Notes under the pieces: model-generated
Databases searched by the model: none
What the model was told of the DNA's origin: nothing
What the model saw: the letters and a program-made list of their open reading frames with translations, nothing else
Source of the DNA: Kitasatospora aureofaciens
GTDB lineage: Bacteria > Actinomycetota > Actinomycetes > Streptomycetales > Streptomycetaceae
Reading direction: 5' to 3'
DNA: 64,000 nt
Assembly: GCF_019192735.1 (NCBI RefSeq)
Contig: NZ_JAHTKP010000016.1
Coordinates: forward strand, 62,001 to 126,000
Shown: piece by piece, positions 1 through 8,144 of the stretch
Layout of the letters: every line of letters begins with the position of its first letter
Numbering within the stretch: position 1 is the first letter of the stretch
Translations under genes and position numbers: made by a program

Positions 1-167
1 CGGGCCCGCTCGCCCCGGCTCTGGCTCGCGAGCCAGCTCGCCGTGGCGGTGAGCAGCAGCACGTACACGGCGGTGAGTCGAAGCCGGGCCACCACCCGCA
101 GCACCGGCCCGCGCCTGCCTTCGGCGTCCTGCCGTTCGTCCAGCGCCGTCGCGCTGCGATCCCTCAT
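1..167 (-). CDS. N-terminal part of a membrane protein (cut by window edge)
   Basis: Only the first 55 or so codons are inside the window, read leftwards from an ATG at 167. The peptide opens with a charged stretch (MRDRSATALDERQDAEGRRG) followed by basic residues and a hydrophobic run with LTAVYVLLLTATASWLA, consistent with a cytoplasmic tail and a first membrane helix. G/C at third positions fits a coding frame. The family cannot be named from this fragment; rhomboid-like or small integral membrane proteins are possible. It is divergent from nothing obvious, and the next gene on its right also reads leftwards. Confidence 0.45.
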   Translation of the reverse strand, partial: MRDRSATALDERQDAEGRRGPVLRVVARLRLTAVYVLLLTATASWLASQSRGERA

Positions 168-270
168 ACTGCCTGCCTGCCGTTCCCGCCGTCCGGTGAA
201 GCCCACCCGGGCCCCTGCCGGTCTCCCGGCAGTACGTTGGCAGCCTATCGGCGCCGGGCGGGTGCTCTGA

Positions 271-825
271 TCAGGCCGCGAGGCCCGGCAGCACCTCGGC
301 CCCCGGGAGCTGGGCCAGCGCCGGGCCCGGCAGGATCAGCTTGCCCCGGCGGAGCCCGCTGCCGACGAGCACGTGCGGGGCGGCGGCCACCGCCTCGTCG
401 ATCAGCAGCGGCCAGGCGGCGGGCAGTCCGACGGGGGTGATGCCGCCGTACTCCATGCCCGTCCCGGCGACGGCGGTGTCCATGGGCGCGAACGAGGCCT
501 TGCGCGCCCCGAGATGCCTGCGCACCACCTGGTTCACGTCCAGCCGGGTCGTCGCGAGGACGAGGCAGGCGGCCAACGTGACCTCGCCGCCGCGCTTCGC
601 CGCGACGACGACACAGTTCGCCGAGCACTCCGGCGGCGCGTCGTAGGCCTCGCAGAACACTGCCGTGTCCGCCTTCTCCGGGTCGGTGTCCACGTACAGC
701 ACCGAGCCCGCCGCTTCCCAGTTCTTCAGCGCATCCGCCACGGGAGCGGCGAGCTCGTCACACGCCTCCAGAGCGGCGCGGACGACAGGGAAGGTGCCGA
801 AGGGGGCGCGGAGTTGATCGCTCAT
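271..825 (-). CDS. YbaK/EbsC-type aminoacyl-tRNA deacylase-like protein
   Basis: A 184-aa protein matching the YbaK/prolyl-tRNA-synthetase-associated fold. These stand-alone editing domains hydrolyse mischarged aminoacyl-tRNA (for example Cys-tRNA-Pro or Ala-tRNA-Pro). Family features are the NCVVVAAKRGGE stretch, the RLDVNQVVRRHLGARKASFA segment where the family's Lys and substrate-pocket residues lie, and the glycine-rich GMEYGGITPVGLP motif. Length is normal for the family. The ATG at 825 is the only sensible start. Specificity for a given tRNA cannot be told from sequence. It stands alone, about 220 bp from the divergent regulator gene on its right. Confidence 0.82.
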   Translation of the reverse strand: MSDQLRAPFGTFPVVRAALEACDELAAPVADALKNWEAAGSVLYVDTDPEKADTAVFCEAYDAPPECSANCVVVAAKRGGEVTLAACLVLATTRLDVNQVVRRHLGARKASFAPMDTAVAGTGMEYGGITPVGLPAAWPLLIDEAVAAAPHVLVGSGLRRGKLILPGPALAQLPGAEVLPGLAA

Positions 826-1047
826 GGCCCGACTGTAGCGAACGCAGAACGTGACCGATGCCGTTGGTGCGCCCCGGCCGGCGGCAGCCGGGGCGTGGGG
901 TACGGGGTGTGGGGTTATGGGGCGATGCGTTGCGCCAGGCAGAGTTGCCGCGTCCGGGCACGCCGCTGACCTGCGAGTCTTGACCCTTACCCCACGTCAG
1001 GCCGCACGGTGGGGCGTAGCGGAACGGCACGGACGCACGGGGGAACG

Positions 1048-1875
1048 ATGAGCTGGTCGGTGGGGCAGGTCTCCGGATTCGCCGGAGTCACGGTGCGGAC
1101 CCTGCACCACTACGACCGGTCCGGGCTGCTGTCGCCCAGCGACCGCAGCCCGGCCGGCTACCGGCTCTACAGCGCCGCAGACCTCGCCCGGCTCCAGCAG
1201 GTCCTCTTCTACCGGGAACTCGGCTTCCCGCTCGACGAGATCGCCACCATCCTGGCGGACCCGCAGGCCAACGCGCTCGACCACCTGCTGGCCCGGCGCC
1301 GGGCGCTCACCGAGCAGATCGCCCGGCTGCAGAAGCTCGTCGAGGTCGCCGAGCGGGCGATCGAGGTCCGCAACCTCGGGATCGACCTGACACCCGAGGA
1401 GCGCTTCGAGGTCTTCGGCGACGTCGTCTTCGACCTCAGCTACGCCACCGACGCCCACCTCAAGTGGGGCGACCGCGAGGGCCACCAGGAGTCCCTGGCC
1501 CGCGCGGCGGCCCACTCCAAGGAGGACTGGCGGCAGTTGATGGCCGAGGCCGGGGTCTGGCGGGCGAAGCTGCTCGTTGCCTTCGACCGGGGCCTGTCGT
1601 GGGAGAACGAGAAGGTGCTGGACCTTGCCGAGGAGCACCGGCAGCACATCACCCGCTGGTTCACGCCGTGTCCGCCCGAAATGCACTGCCGGATCGCCGA
1701 CGACTACGAGGCGGACGCCCGGGCGTTCGCCCTCGTCGTGCCGGCGGCCGAGCAACGCCCCGGCCTCGCCGCCTACCTCCGCGCGGCCATCGACGCCAAC
1801 GCCGCGCGCCGGGCGGGGGAGACGGCCGATCCGTCGCAGGCACAGCACGTGAACGACGCGAAGGAAGATCAGTGA
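1048..1875 (+). CDS. MerR-family regulator with TipAS drug-sensing domain (TipA-like)
   Basis: A 275-aa regulator. Residues about 1-70 are a MerR winged helix (VGQVSGFAGVTVRTLHHYDRSGLL, then GYRLYS), followed by a dimerisation helix. Residues about 125-250 are a TipAS domain with the diagnostic RQHITRWFTPCPPEMHCRIADDYEAD stretch. In TipAL this domain binds thiopeptide antibiotics covalently through cysteine; two Cys are present here. MerR/TipA proteins activate promoters with long spacers, usually including their own. The start at 1048 sits after a G-rich stretch; an upstream in-frame GTG would only add a basic tail. The stop overlaps the GTG of the glycosyltransferase by GTGA, so the two are translationally coupled and the sensor probably controls that enzyme. 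Confidence 0.88.
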   Translation: MSWSVGQVSGFAGVTVRTLHHYDRSGLLSPSDRSPAGYRLYSAADLARLQQVLFYRELGFPLDEIATILADPQANALDHLLARRRALTEQIARLQKLVEVAERAIEVRNLGIDLTPEERFEVFGDVVFDLSYATDAHLKWGDREGHQESLARAAAHSKEDWRQLMAEAGVWRAKLLVAFDRGLSWENEKVLDLAEEHRQHITRWFTPCPPEMHCRIADDYEADARAFALVVPAAEQRPGLAAYLRAAIDANAARRAGETADPSQAQHVNDAKEDQ

Positions 1876-3077
1876 AGATCCTCATCATGGCGGCCGGCTC
1901 ACACGGCGACGTCGCCCCCTACACCGGCCTCGGCGCCCACCTGCGGGCGGCGGGCCACGAGGTCGCGCTCGCCGCGCCCGAACCGTTCGGCGGTCTGGTG
2001 GCGGACAGCGGCCTCGAGTTCCGGCCGCTCCCCGCCGACCCGCGCGGCTCGACGGGTGAGCGCTCGAACCTGCTCGCCAAGGCGGCCGCGTTCATCGGGC
2101 GCCTTGGTGACGGGCTCGCCGACGCCGCCGCGCCCGGCGCCGACCTGCTCCTTCTCGCCACCACCACCGCCCCGCTCGGCTGGCACCTCGCCGAGGCGAT
2201 GAACGTGCCGAGCGTCGGCGTCTACCTGCAACCCACCCTGCCCACCGGCGAGTTCCCGCCGGTCGTCGGCGGCACCCGCTCGCTCGGCCGCTGGGGCAAC
2301 CGGGCCGCCGGCGCCGTCGGCCAACGGGTCGTCGACCGCCTCCACACCGACGCCGCCCGCCGCCTGCGCACCCGCCTCGGCCTGCTCCCGCTCGCCCAGG
2401 GCGCCCAGCGGCGCGCCCGCGAACGCGAGAACTGGCCCGTCCTGCACGGCTTCAGCCCGACCCCTGTCCCACGCCCGGCCGACTGGCGGGACGGCCTGCG
2501 GGTCGTGGGCACCTGGTGGCCGTACGTGGCACCGGACTACCGGCTGCCCCGCGAGGTCGAGGACTTCCTGCAGGCCGGGCCGCCGCCGGTGTTCATCGGC
2601 TTCGGCAGCATGGCGGCGGGGGACGGCGAGCGGCTGAGCGCGCTCGCGGTCGACGCCCTGCGGAGGGTGGGTATGCGGGGCGTCGTGCAGGCCGGCTGGG
2701 CGGGGCTGGCCGGTGATGGGGACGGGGTCTTGACGGTCGGCGAGATCCCGCACGCCCACCTTTTCCCGCGCATGGCCGCTGTCGTCCACCACGCCGGCGC
2801 GGGGACCTCGGCGGCCGCCCTGCGCGCGGGCGTCCCCAGCGTGCCGGTCCCGGTGATGGCCGACCAGCCCTTCTGGGCATCCCGCCTGGCCGGCCTCGGC
2901 GCGGCGCCGGCCCCCGTCCCGTACGCCACGCTCACGGCGGAGGGCCTGGCCGACGCCATCCGGCAGGCCGTCGAGGAGCGGGAGTTTCGGATACGCGCGG
3001 AGGCGGCGGCGCGGGAGATGGCGAAGGAGGACGGCGCGACCCGTGTCGCGGAGGTGGTGGCGGGGCTTGCCGGGTGA
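1872..3077 (+). CDS. GT1-family glycosyltransferase (MGT/OleD-like)
   Basis: A 401-aa GT-B fold glycosyltransferase of the macrolide/natural-product type. The N-terminal half opens KILIMAAGSHGDVAPYTGLGAHL, the usual acceptor-side Rossmann start with the SHGDV motif. The C-terminal half has the donor-binding signature: FIGFGSMAAGD, then IPHAHLFPRMAAVVHHAGAGTSAAALRAGVPSVPVPVMADQPFWA with the HHAGAGT nucleotide-sugar loop and the DQPFWA motif. The GTG at 1872 has a GGAAG ribosome site and overlaps the upstream tga. It probably transfers a UDP- or TDP-sugar to a small molecule. Beside a TipA-like sensor, antibiotic inactivation by glycosylation is a reasonable inference, unproven. Confidence 0.88.
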   Translation: MKILIMAAGSHGDVAPYTGLGAHLRAAGHEVALAAPEPFGGLVADSGLEFRPLPADPRGSTGERSNLLAKAAAFIGRLGDGLADAAAPGADLLLLATTTAPLGWHLAEAMNVPSVGVYLQPTLPTGEFPPVVGGTRSLGRWGNRAAGAVGQRVVDRLHTDAARRLRTRLGLLPLAQGAQRRARERENWPVLHGFSPTPVPRPADWRDGLRVVGTWWPYVAPDYRLPREVEDFLQAGPPPVFIGFGSMAAGDGERLSALAVDALRRVGMRGVVQAGWAGLAGDGDGVLTVGEIPHAHLFPRMAAVVHHAGAGTSAAALRAGVPSVPVPVMADQPFWASRLAGLGAAPAPVPYATLTAEGLADAIRQAVEEREFRIRAEAAAREMAKEDGATRVAEVVAGLAG

Positions 3078-3341
3078 GAGGTGTGTGGCTCGCGGTCCTT
3101 CATCTGCGAACACTGCGGGCTGATCATCGACCGCGATGAGAACGCCGCGCTCAACCTCGCTTCCCTCGTGAAGCGCCACGTCGCCGGGAGTGGCCCGGAG
3201 ACGCAAAACGAACGTGGAGCCGACGGTAAGACGGGACCTCGTCCCGCTGGTGGCCGCGAAGCGTCTACCTTGCGCCGGCCTCCCAGCCGGGCCAGACAAG
3301 GACCTTTGCCCAGAAACGGGCAAATCCCTGAGGTCTACTGA
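3078..3341 (+). pseudogene. TnpB (IS200/IS605-type) transposase C-terminal remnant
   Basis: Only the last part of an OrfB/TnpB nuclease survives. The reading frame gives SFICEHCGLIIDRDENAALN, matching the second CxxC of the TnpB zinc ribbon and the conserved DRD-x-NAA-x-NL motif with the last RuvC acidic residue. A basic tail typical of Streptomyces TnpB proteins follows (VAGSGPETQNERGADGKT). The catalytic RuvC I and II segments and the first CxxC are gone. The fragment abuts the glycosyltransferase stop with only a few bases between, so an insertion followed by deletion removed the rest. No TnpA is present, so the copy is dead. Confidence 0.82.
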
Positions 3342-3365
3342 TGTCTCAAGGAACGGCTATCCTCG
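3290..3365 (+). ncRNA. Possible relic of a TnpB guide-RNA (omega/reRNA) 3' region and IS right end
   Basis: Downstream of the TnpB frame is a hairpin TTTGCCC-AGAAAC-GGGCAAA (3304-3323) followed by a short run up to about 3365. In IS605/IS1341-type elements the guide RNA overlaps the tnpB 3' end and the right end of the element. The position and hairpin fit, but the exact end and any guide boundary were not determined. Confidence 0.35.
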
Positions 3366-3419
3366 GCCGGTCGAGCCGGTACGGGACACCGGTATTCCGA
3401 ACGGAGTGGGGGACGCGGG

Positions 3420-4055
3420 GTGGAGCGGCTGCCGGACGAGGACCAACTGGGCGGCATGCGTCCGCTGCTGGAGGCGGGTGAGGCGATCCTCGGCCACGAG
3501 CCGCGGGGCGGGTTCGCCGACCGCTGCTGGGTGCTCCACACCTTGCACCTCGACGGGAAGCCGGTGCGCTGGGCCGACGTTCTGGCGGCGCACGGCCGAC
3601 GGCTGGCGGACTGGCCGTACACGCCGTCGTACCTGGTGTTCGACGGTATCCGGCCCGCGGGCCTCGAACTCCCCGAGCTCGGCGTGCCGGACCGGGACTG
3701 CCTGGCCCGGCTGGTCGAGGTCCTGGCGCGGCACAGCGCCGACGGGCCGGCGACGGAGTGCTATTGGGCGCAGGCGGCGATCGAGGACGCGGGGGAACCC
3801 GTCCCGGCCCACCGGGGGCGACTCGACCAGGCAGTTGAGCACCACGAGGCGCGTCCGGGCGGGATGCAGTTCCCGGCGCACTGGTGGCCGCTGGATCGTT
3901 CCTGGTTCGTCCTCACCGACTGGGACCTGAGCGCGACCGAGGTGTTCGGCCCCTCCGCCCTGATCGCCGATCTCCTCGCGGACGAGGTCTTGGACGCCGT
4001 CCGGCACCCGAGCATCGCCGAGGTGGAGGGCAACCGCGCGGCGTGGCCGGAGTGA
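3420..4055 (+). CDS. Conserved hypothetical protein
   Basis: A 211-aa acidic soluble protein without signal peptide or membrane segment, started by GTG (VERLPDEDQLGGMRPLLEAG) after a G-rich stretch. I do not recognise the family. It has many Trp and Asp residues and strings such as FPAHWWPLDRSWFVLTDWDLSATEVFGPS, which look like a folded globular domain. The stop overlaps the GTG of the next gene by GTGA, so both are made together and may act together. Coding bias is strong throughout, so the gene itself is secure although its role is unknown. Confidence 0.7.
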   Translation: MERLPDEDQLGGMRPLLEAGEAILGHEPRGGFADRCWVLHTLHLDGKPVRWADVLAAHGRRLADWPYTPSYLVFDGIRPAGLELPELGVPDRDCLARLVEVLARHSADGPATECYWAQAAIEDAGEPVPAHRGRLDQAVEHHEARPGGMQFPAHWWPLDRSWFVLTDWDLSATEVFGPSALIADLLADEVLDAVRHPSIAEVEGNRAAWPE

Positions 4056-4405
4056 TCGAGCTGCCGGACGGCTCGTGGTGGGACTGGGACGTGCTGTCCT
4101 GGCGCCCGGGTGAGCTGCGCCTGGCCGCCGGCCACGACCTGGCGTACCACCACGGGCTGGAGCTGGTGTTCACCGACCCGCTCTACGCCGTGTGCCCGGC
4201 GGCGTTCCAGGACCCGGTGTTCCGCGCGCCGACGCCGGACGAGGCGGCGCTGGTGGCGCGGCGGTGCGGCGAGACGCCCGGCGTGCTGGTCGCGTTCGAG
4301 GCGGACGGCGGGGGCCCGGAGCCGGTGTCCGGGCTGATCGCGGCGGGCGGGCTGGAGGTCGTCCGCGGGCTCGTGCTGCGGCACGGGCACCGGCAGCGCC
4401 GCTGA
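4052..4405 (+). CDS. Hypothetical protein coupled to upstream gene
   Basis: A 117-aa protein beginning VIELPDGSWWDWDVLSWRPG. It overlaps the stop of the preceding gene by 4 nt and lacks its own convincing Shine-Dalgarno, which supports translational coupling. It has no membrane segment, signal peptide or motif that I recognise. A run of short GC-rich repeats around AACCGGCCGGC follows its stop. The function is unknown; co-expression with the 211-aa protein is the only clue. Confidence 0.6.
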   Translation: MIELPDGSWWDWDVLSWRPGELRLAAGHDLAYHHGLELVFTDPLYAVCPAAFQDPVFRAPTPDEAALVARRCGETPGVLVAFEADGGGPEPVSGLIAAGGLEVVRGLVLRHGHRQRR

Positions 4406-4479
4406 AACCGGCCGACCGCAACCGGCCGGCCGACTGAAACCGGCTGGCCGCCCGGACACGCCGCCGCGAGGATACGGAC

Positions 4480-5232
4480 ATGCGCACCTTCGAAGAGCTG
4501 ATCGCCGAGGCCGAAGCGGTGTCCGTGGCCGGCTGGGACTTCTCCTGGATGGACGGCCGCGCCACCGAGGAACGGCCGTCCTGGGGCTACCAGCGCCTGC
4601 TGGGCGAGCGGCTGGCCCGGGTCTCCGCCGCGTTGGACGTCCAGACCGGGGGTGGTGAGGTGCTGGCCGGGGCCGGGAGCTTCCCGCCGGTCATGGCGGC
4701 CACCGAGTCCTGGGCGCCGAACGTCGCCCGGGCGACGAAGCTGCTGCACCCGCTGGGCGCGGTGGTCGTCGCGGATCCGGACGAGCCGCCGCTGCCGTTC
4801 GCCGACGAGGCGTTCGACCTGGTCAGCAGCCGGCACCCGGTGCGGGCGTACTGGACGGAGATCGCGCGTGTGCTGCGGCCCGGCGGTACGTACTTCGCGC
4901 AGCACGTCGGGCCGGCGTCCGGGTTCGAGCTGGTCGAGTACTTCCTCGGGCCGCAGCCCGGGGCGCGGAAGGCCCGCCGGCCCGAGGACGAGAGCGCCGC
5001 CGCGCGGGCCGCCGGGCTGGAGGTGGTGGACCTGCGGTCGGAGCGGCTGCGGATGGAGTTCTTCGACGTCGGCGCGGTGGTGTACTTCCTGCGCAAGGTG
5101 ATCTGGATGGTGCCGGGCTTCACCGTCGGGGCGTACCGGGAGCGGTTGCGCGAGCTGGACGCCCTGATCCGCGCGGACGGGTCGTTCGTCGCGCACTCGG
5201 CGCGCTTCCTGATCGAGGCCCGGAAGTCGTGA
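4480..5232 (+). CDS. Class I SAM-dependent methyltransferase
   Basis: A 250-aa protein of the methyltransferase type 11 kind. The SAM-binding core is recognisable but worn: VLAGAGSFPPV replaces the usual GxGxG loop at residues about 60-70, acidic loop VVVADPDEPPLPF follows, then FDLVSSRHPVRAYWTEIARVLRPGGTYFAQHVGP carries motif IV and the RVLRPGG post-motif. The weak motif I lowers confidence in catalytic competence. The ATG at 4480 gives the expected N-terminal helix. The last codons fall in a 20-bp tandem repeat that has altered the 3' end. Substrate unknown. Confidence 0.78.
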   Translation: MRTFEELIAEAEAVSVAGWDFSWMDGRATEERPSWGYQRLLGERLARVSAALDVQTGGGEVLAGAGSFPPVMAATESWAPNVARATKLLHPLGAVVVADPDEPPLPFADEAFDLVSSRHPVRAYWTEIARVLRPGGTYFAQHVGPASGFELVEYFLGPQPGARKARRPEDESAAARAAGLEVVDLRSERLRMEFFDVGAVVYFLRKVIWMVPGFTVGAYRERLRELDALIRADGSFVAHSARFLIEARKS

Positions 5233-5286
5233 TCGGCGCAGGGAAGTCGTGATCGGCGCAGGGAAGTCCTGATCGAGGCCCGGAAG
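5207..5286 (+). repeat. Four 20-bp tandem repeats at the methyltransferase 3' end
   Basis: Four units of exactly 20 bp lie head to tail. Units 1 and 4 are identical (TCCTGATCGAGGCCCGGAAG); units 2 and 3 are identical (TCGTGATCGGCGCAGGGAAG). The stop of the methyltransferase lies in unit 2. Because 20 is not a multiple of 3, gain or loss of a unit would shift the C-terminus. Confidence 0.9.
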
Positions 5287-5288
5287 CC

Positions 5289-5319
5289 GGGCGGCCCCCG
5301 CGCGCAGCGGGGACCGCCC
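5289..5319. terminator. Bidirectional hairpin between convergent genes
   Basis: Arms GGGCGGCCCCCGC and GCGGGGACCGCCC pair with one mismatch around a 5-nt loop. The site lies between the convergent methyltransferase and ABC-F genes and can serve both. No long T-run follows, as is usual in this GC range. Confidence 0.75.
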
Positions 5320-5327
5320 AGGGTCAC

Positions 5328-6929
5328 TCAGGAGAGCCCGACCAGCTCCAGGTAGGAGTCGTTCCACAGGTCCTCGTCCCCGTCCGGCAGCAGCAGGACG
5401 CGGTCCGGCCGGAGCGCCTCGATCGCGCCCGGGTCGTGGGTGACCATCACGATCGCGCCCGGGTAGGTGCCGACCGCCGCCAGGACCTCGGCCCGCGAGG
5501 CGGGGTCGAGGTTGTTGGTGGGCTCGTCGAGGAGCAGGACGTTGGCGCCGGAGTGGACGAGTCCGGCCAGCGCCAGCCGGGTCTTCTCGCCGCCGGACAG
5601 CACGCCGGCCGGCTTGTCGGCGTCGTCACCGCGGAACAGGAACGCGCCGAGGACGTGCCGCAGTTCGCCGTCGGTGAGGGCGGGCGCGGCCTGGGCGAGG
5701 TTGTCCCGGACGGTGCGTGCCGGGTCGAGGGTGTCGTGCTCCTGCGCGAAGTAGCCGAGCCGCAGCCCGGGCCCGGGGACGACCCGGCCGCCGTCCGGGG
5801 TCTCATGGCCGGCCAGGATCCGCAGCAGGGTGGTCTTGCCTGCGCCGTTGAGGCCGAGGATCACCAGCCGGGTGCCGCGGTCGACGGCGAGGTCCAGGCC
5901 ACTGAGGACGGGCCGGCCGGCGTAGGCCTTGGTGAGGCTGATCGCGCCGAGCGGCATCCGGCCGCAGGGCGCGGGCTCGGGCAGCCGGATCCGGGCGGTG
6001 CGCTCCGCCCGGCGGACCGGCTCCAGGTCGGCGAGCATCCGGTCGGCGCGCCGGGCCATGCTGCGGGCGGCGGTCGCGGTGGCGACGTTGGCCCGCATCT
6101 TGTCGGCCTGGGCGTTGAGGGCGGCGGCCTTCCGCTCGGCGTTGGCCCGCTCGCGGGCGCGGTGGCGCTCGTCGGCGTCGCGCTGGGCGAGGTAGGCCTG
6201 CCAGCCGGTGTTGTGGACGTCGAGCGCGGCGCGCTGCGGGTCGAGGTGGAAGACCCGGTTGACGGTGTCGGTGAGCAGGCCGACGTCGTGGCTGATCAGC
6301 ACGAGGCCGGCCGGGTGGCCGGCGAGGAAGCCGCGCAGCCAGGCGACCGAGTCCGCGTCCAGGTGGTTGGTGGGCTCGTCGAGCAGCAGGGTGCCGTGGT
6401 CGGCGAAGAGGATCCGGGCCAGTTCGACCCGGCGTCGCTGTCCGCCGGACAGCGCGCCGACCGGGCTGTCCATGACCCGGGCGGGCAGCCCGAGCCCGGC
6501 CGCGACCCGGGCGGTCTCGGCCTCGGCCGCGTAGCCGCCGCGGGACTGGAACGCGGCCTCGGACCGCACGTAGGTGTCCATAGCCCGGCGCTCGGCGGCC
6601 GCGCCGTCCGCGCGAGCCATCGCCTCCTCGGCGGTGCGCAGCGCGCGGATGGCGGCGTCGAGGCCGCGCGCGGACAGGATTCGGTCGGTGACGGTGACGG
6701 CCGGGTCGGCGGCTCGGGAGTCCTGCGGGAGGTAGCCGACCGCTCCGGTGCGGGTGACCGTCCCGGCGGCGGGCGGCAGCTGCCCGGCGAGGGTGGCGAG
6801 CAGGGTGGTCTTGCCGGCGCCGTTGCGGCCGACCAGGCCGATCCGGTCGCCGGGGGCGATGTGCAGGCTGACGTCGGACAGGAGGAGGCGGGCGCCGACG
6901 CGCACGTCGACACCACGGGTGGTGATCAT
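5328..6929 (-). CDS. ABC-F family ATP-binding protein
   Basis: A 533-aa soluble protein with two ABC ATPase domains and no membrane segment. Domain 1 has Walker A GRNGAGKTT, signature LSGGQ and Walker B TLLLDEPTNHLD; domain 2 has GLNGAGKTT, LSGGE and VLLLDEPTNNLD. A charged linker rich in Arg, Ala and Glu lies between them. ABC-F proteins bind ribosomes and either dislodge antibiotics (Vga/Msr/OptrA type) or help translation. The ATG at 6929 is preferred over one 11 codons upstream because a GGAG lies at correct spacing. The gene stands alone and is divergent from the ATP-grasp gene. The resistance spectrum, if any, cannot be read from sequence. Confidence 0.88.
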   Translation of the reverse strand: MITTRGVDVRVGARLLLSDVSLHIAPGDRIGLVGRNGAGKTTLLATLAGQLPPAAGTVTRTGAVGYLPQDSRAADPAVTVTDRILSARGLDAAIRALRTAEEAMARADGAAAERRAMDTYVRSEAAFQSRGGYAAEAETARVAAGLGLPARVMDSPVGALSGGQRRRVELARILFADHGTLLLDEPTNHLDADSVAWLRGFLAGHPAGLVLISHDVGLLTDTVNRVFHLDPQRAALDVHNTGWQAYLAQRDADERHRARERANAERKAAALNAQADKMRANVATATAARSMARRADRMLADLEPVRRAERTARIRLPEPAPCGRMPLGAISLTKAYAGRPVLSGLDLAVDRGTRLVILGLNGAGKTTLLRILAGHETPDGGRVVPGPGLRLGYFAQEHDTLDPARTVRDNLAQAAPALTDGELRHVLGAFLFRGDDADKPAGVLSGGEKTRLALAGLVHSGANVLLLDEPTNNLDPASRAEVLAAVGTYPGAIVMVTHDPGAIEALRPDRVLLLPDGDEDLWNDSYLELVGLS

Positions 6930-7165
6930 GGGATAACGCTCCGAAACAGCGAACGGACACACGGGTGGCGTGGAGGTGGGTCCGTCAGCTAGGAGATTCG
7001 GGGCGTGGACATGCGGCCGAGGCTAGCGGGGAGGGCGGAGGGTCCGCATCCGAATTACCTGCGCAATGTACGGCGCAATGAGCAGCGCGGTTTCGGCCAC
7101 GGCGGCGAACGGTGGCGCACGGGGCCGTCTTGTCACGGCCGGACGCCCACCGCTTCGATGGCGCC

Positions 7166-8137
7166 ATGGGCCCAAGCGATCTCGTTCTCCTGACCGACCA
7201 CAGCTCGACCGAAGGCAGCCGGGACGCGATGGCCACCGCCGTCCGGACGCTGACCGGCCGCGCGCCCGTCCTGCTCGACGCTCGCCATTTCATGACCGCC
7301 GACGCCGACCTGACCGCCGACGCCGACCTGACCGCCGACGCCGACCTGACCGCCGGCACCGGCCGGATCGAGGCCGACGGCGCCGGCAGAGTGCGGCTGG
7401 AGGCGGAGGGCCGCGTCGTGACCACGGACACGGTCGTCGTCTACGAGATCCCGCCGCACCGGCGTCCCGCGTTCGCGCACTGCCAGCGGCTGCTGCGCGC
7501 GCACGGCGTTCGCTCGCTCGGTACCGACGTCCAGGCCTGGCGGGCGGCCACCGAGAAGGATCTGACGGTCGCCTGCTTCACCCGCGACGGCATCCCGCAC
7601 ATGCCCACGATCACGCTCTCCCGGCCGAGTCCGGAGGCCGCCGCCGAGGCCTTCGAGCAGCTCGGCGGCGACGTCTGGGCCCGGCCGTGCGTGGGCATGG
7701 GCGGCGACGACGTCTTCCACGTCACCACCCACGCCCAACTCGCCACTGCCGCAATGCACTACGCCGACGCGGACTGGCTGATCGCCCGGGACGCCCGGAA
7801 CTTCAATGCGGACGGACGGCGCCACCAGTACCGGGTGGTCGTGCTCGGCGGGCGTGTCGTCCGCGTGACGGAGCACGTCCAGCCGGACCCCGACGCGCCG
7901 TGCAACGAGTGCCGGGGAGCCGTCTCCATCCTGCTCGACCCGGACGAACTGCCGCCAGGTCTGGGTGAGTTGGCGGTAGCCGCGACCAAGTCCGTCGGCC
8001 TGCCGCTCGCCGGCGTCGACCTCGCCGCCGAGAGCGGCGGCGTGGTCTTCGAGGTGAACGTCCACCCCGCGTTCGGCCGGACGCGCGGTGTGGAGCAGGT
8101 CGCCGTCCCGTACGTCGCCGCGCATCTGCGGCCCTGA
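7166..8137 (+). CDS. ATP-grasp family ligase-like protein (RimK-like)
   Basis: A 323-aa protein resembling RimK-type ATP-grasp enzymes, which join a carboxylate to an amine via an acyl phosphate. Support comes from KDLTVACFTRDGIPHMPTITL (N-terminal boundary), the glycine-rich RPCVGMGGDDVFHV, and the C-terminal metal/ATP segment ending AGVDLAAESGGVVFEVNVHPAFG with a conserved Glu and Asn. Such proteins often sit in peptide-tailoring loci, but no precursor peptide was seen here. The start at 7166 is the first Met consistent with the LVLLTD beta-strand. An 18-bp repeat encodes three copies of TADADL near residue 45. The stop lies 7 nt from the convergent flavoprotein gene. Confidence 0.7.
   Translation: MGPSDLVLLTDHSSTEGSRDAMATAVRTLTGRAPVLLDARHFMTADADLTADADLTADADLTAGTGRIEADGAGRVRLEAEGRVVTTDTVVVYEIPPHRRPAFAHCQRLLRAHGVRSLGTDVQAWRAATEKDLTVACFTRDGIPHMPTITLSRPSPEAAAEAFEQLGGDVWARPCVGMGGDDVFHVTTHAQLATAAMHYADADWLIARDARNFNADGRRHQYRVVVLGGRVVRVTEHVQPDPDAPCNECRGAVSILLDPDELPPGLGELAVAATKSVGLPLAGVDLAAESGGVVFEVNVHPAFGRTRGVEQVAVPYVAAHLRP
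7295..7348 (+). repeat. In-frame 18-bp tandem repeat (3 copies)
   Basis: Three identical copies of ACCGCCGACGCCGACCTG inside the ATP-grasp gene encode TADADL repeated. The length is a multiple of 3, so copy-number change keeps the frame. Confidence 0.92.
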
Positions 8138-8144
8138 GCGCAGG

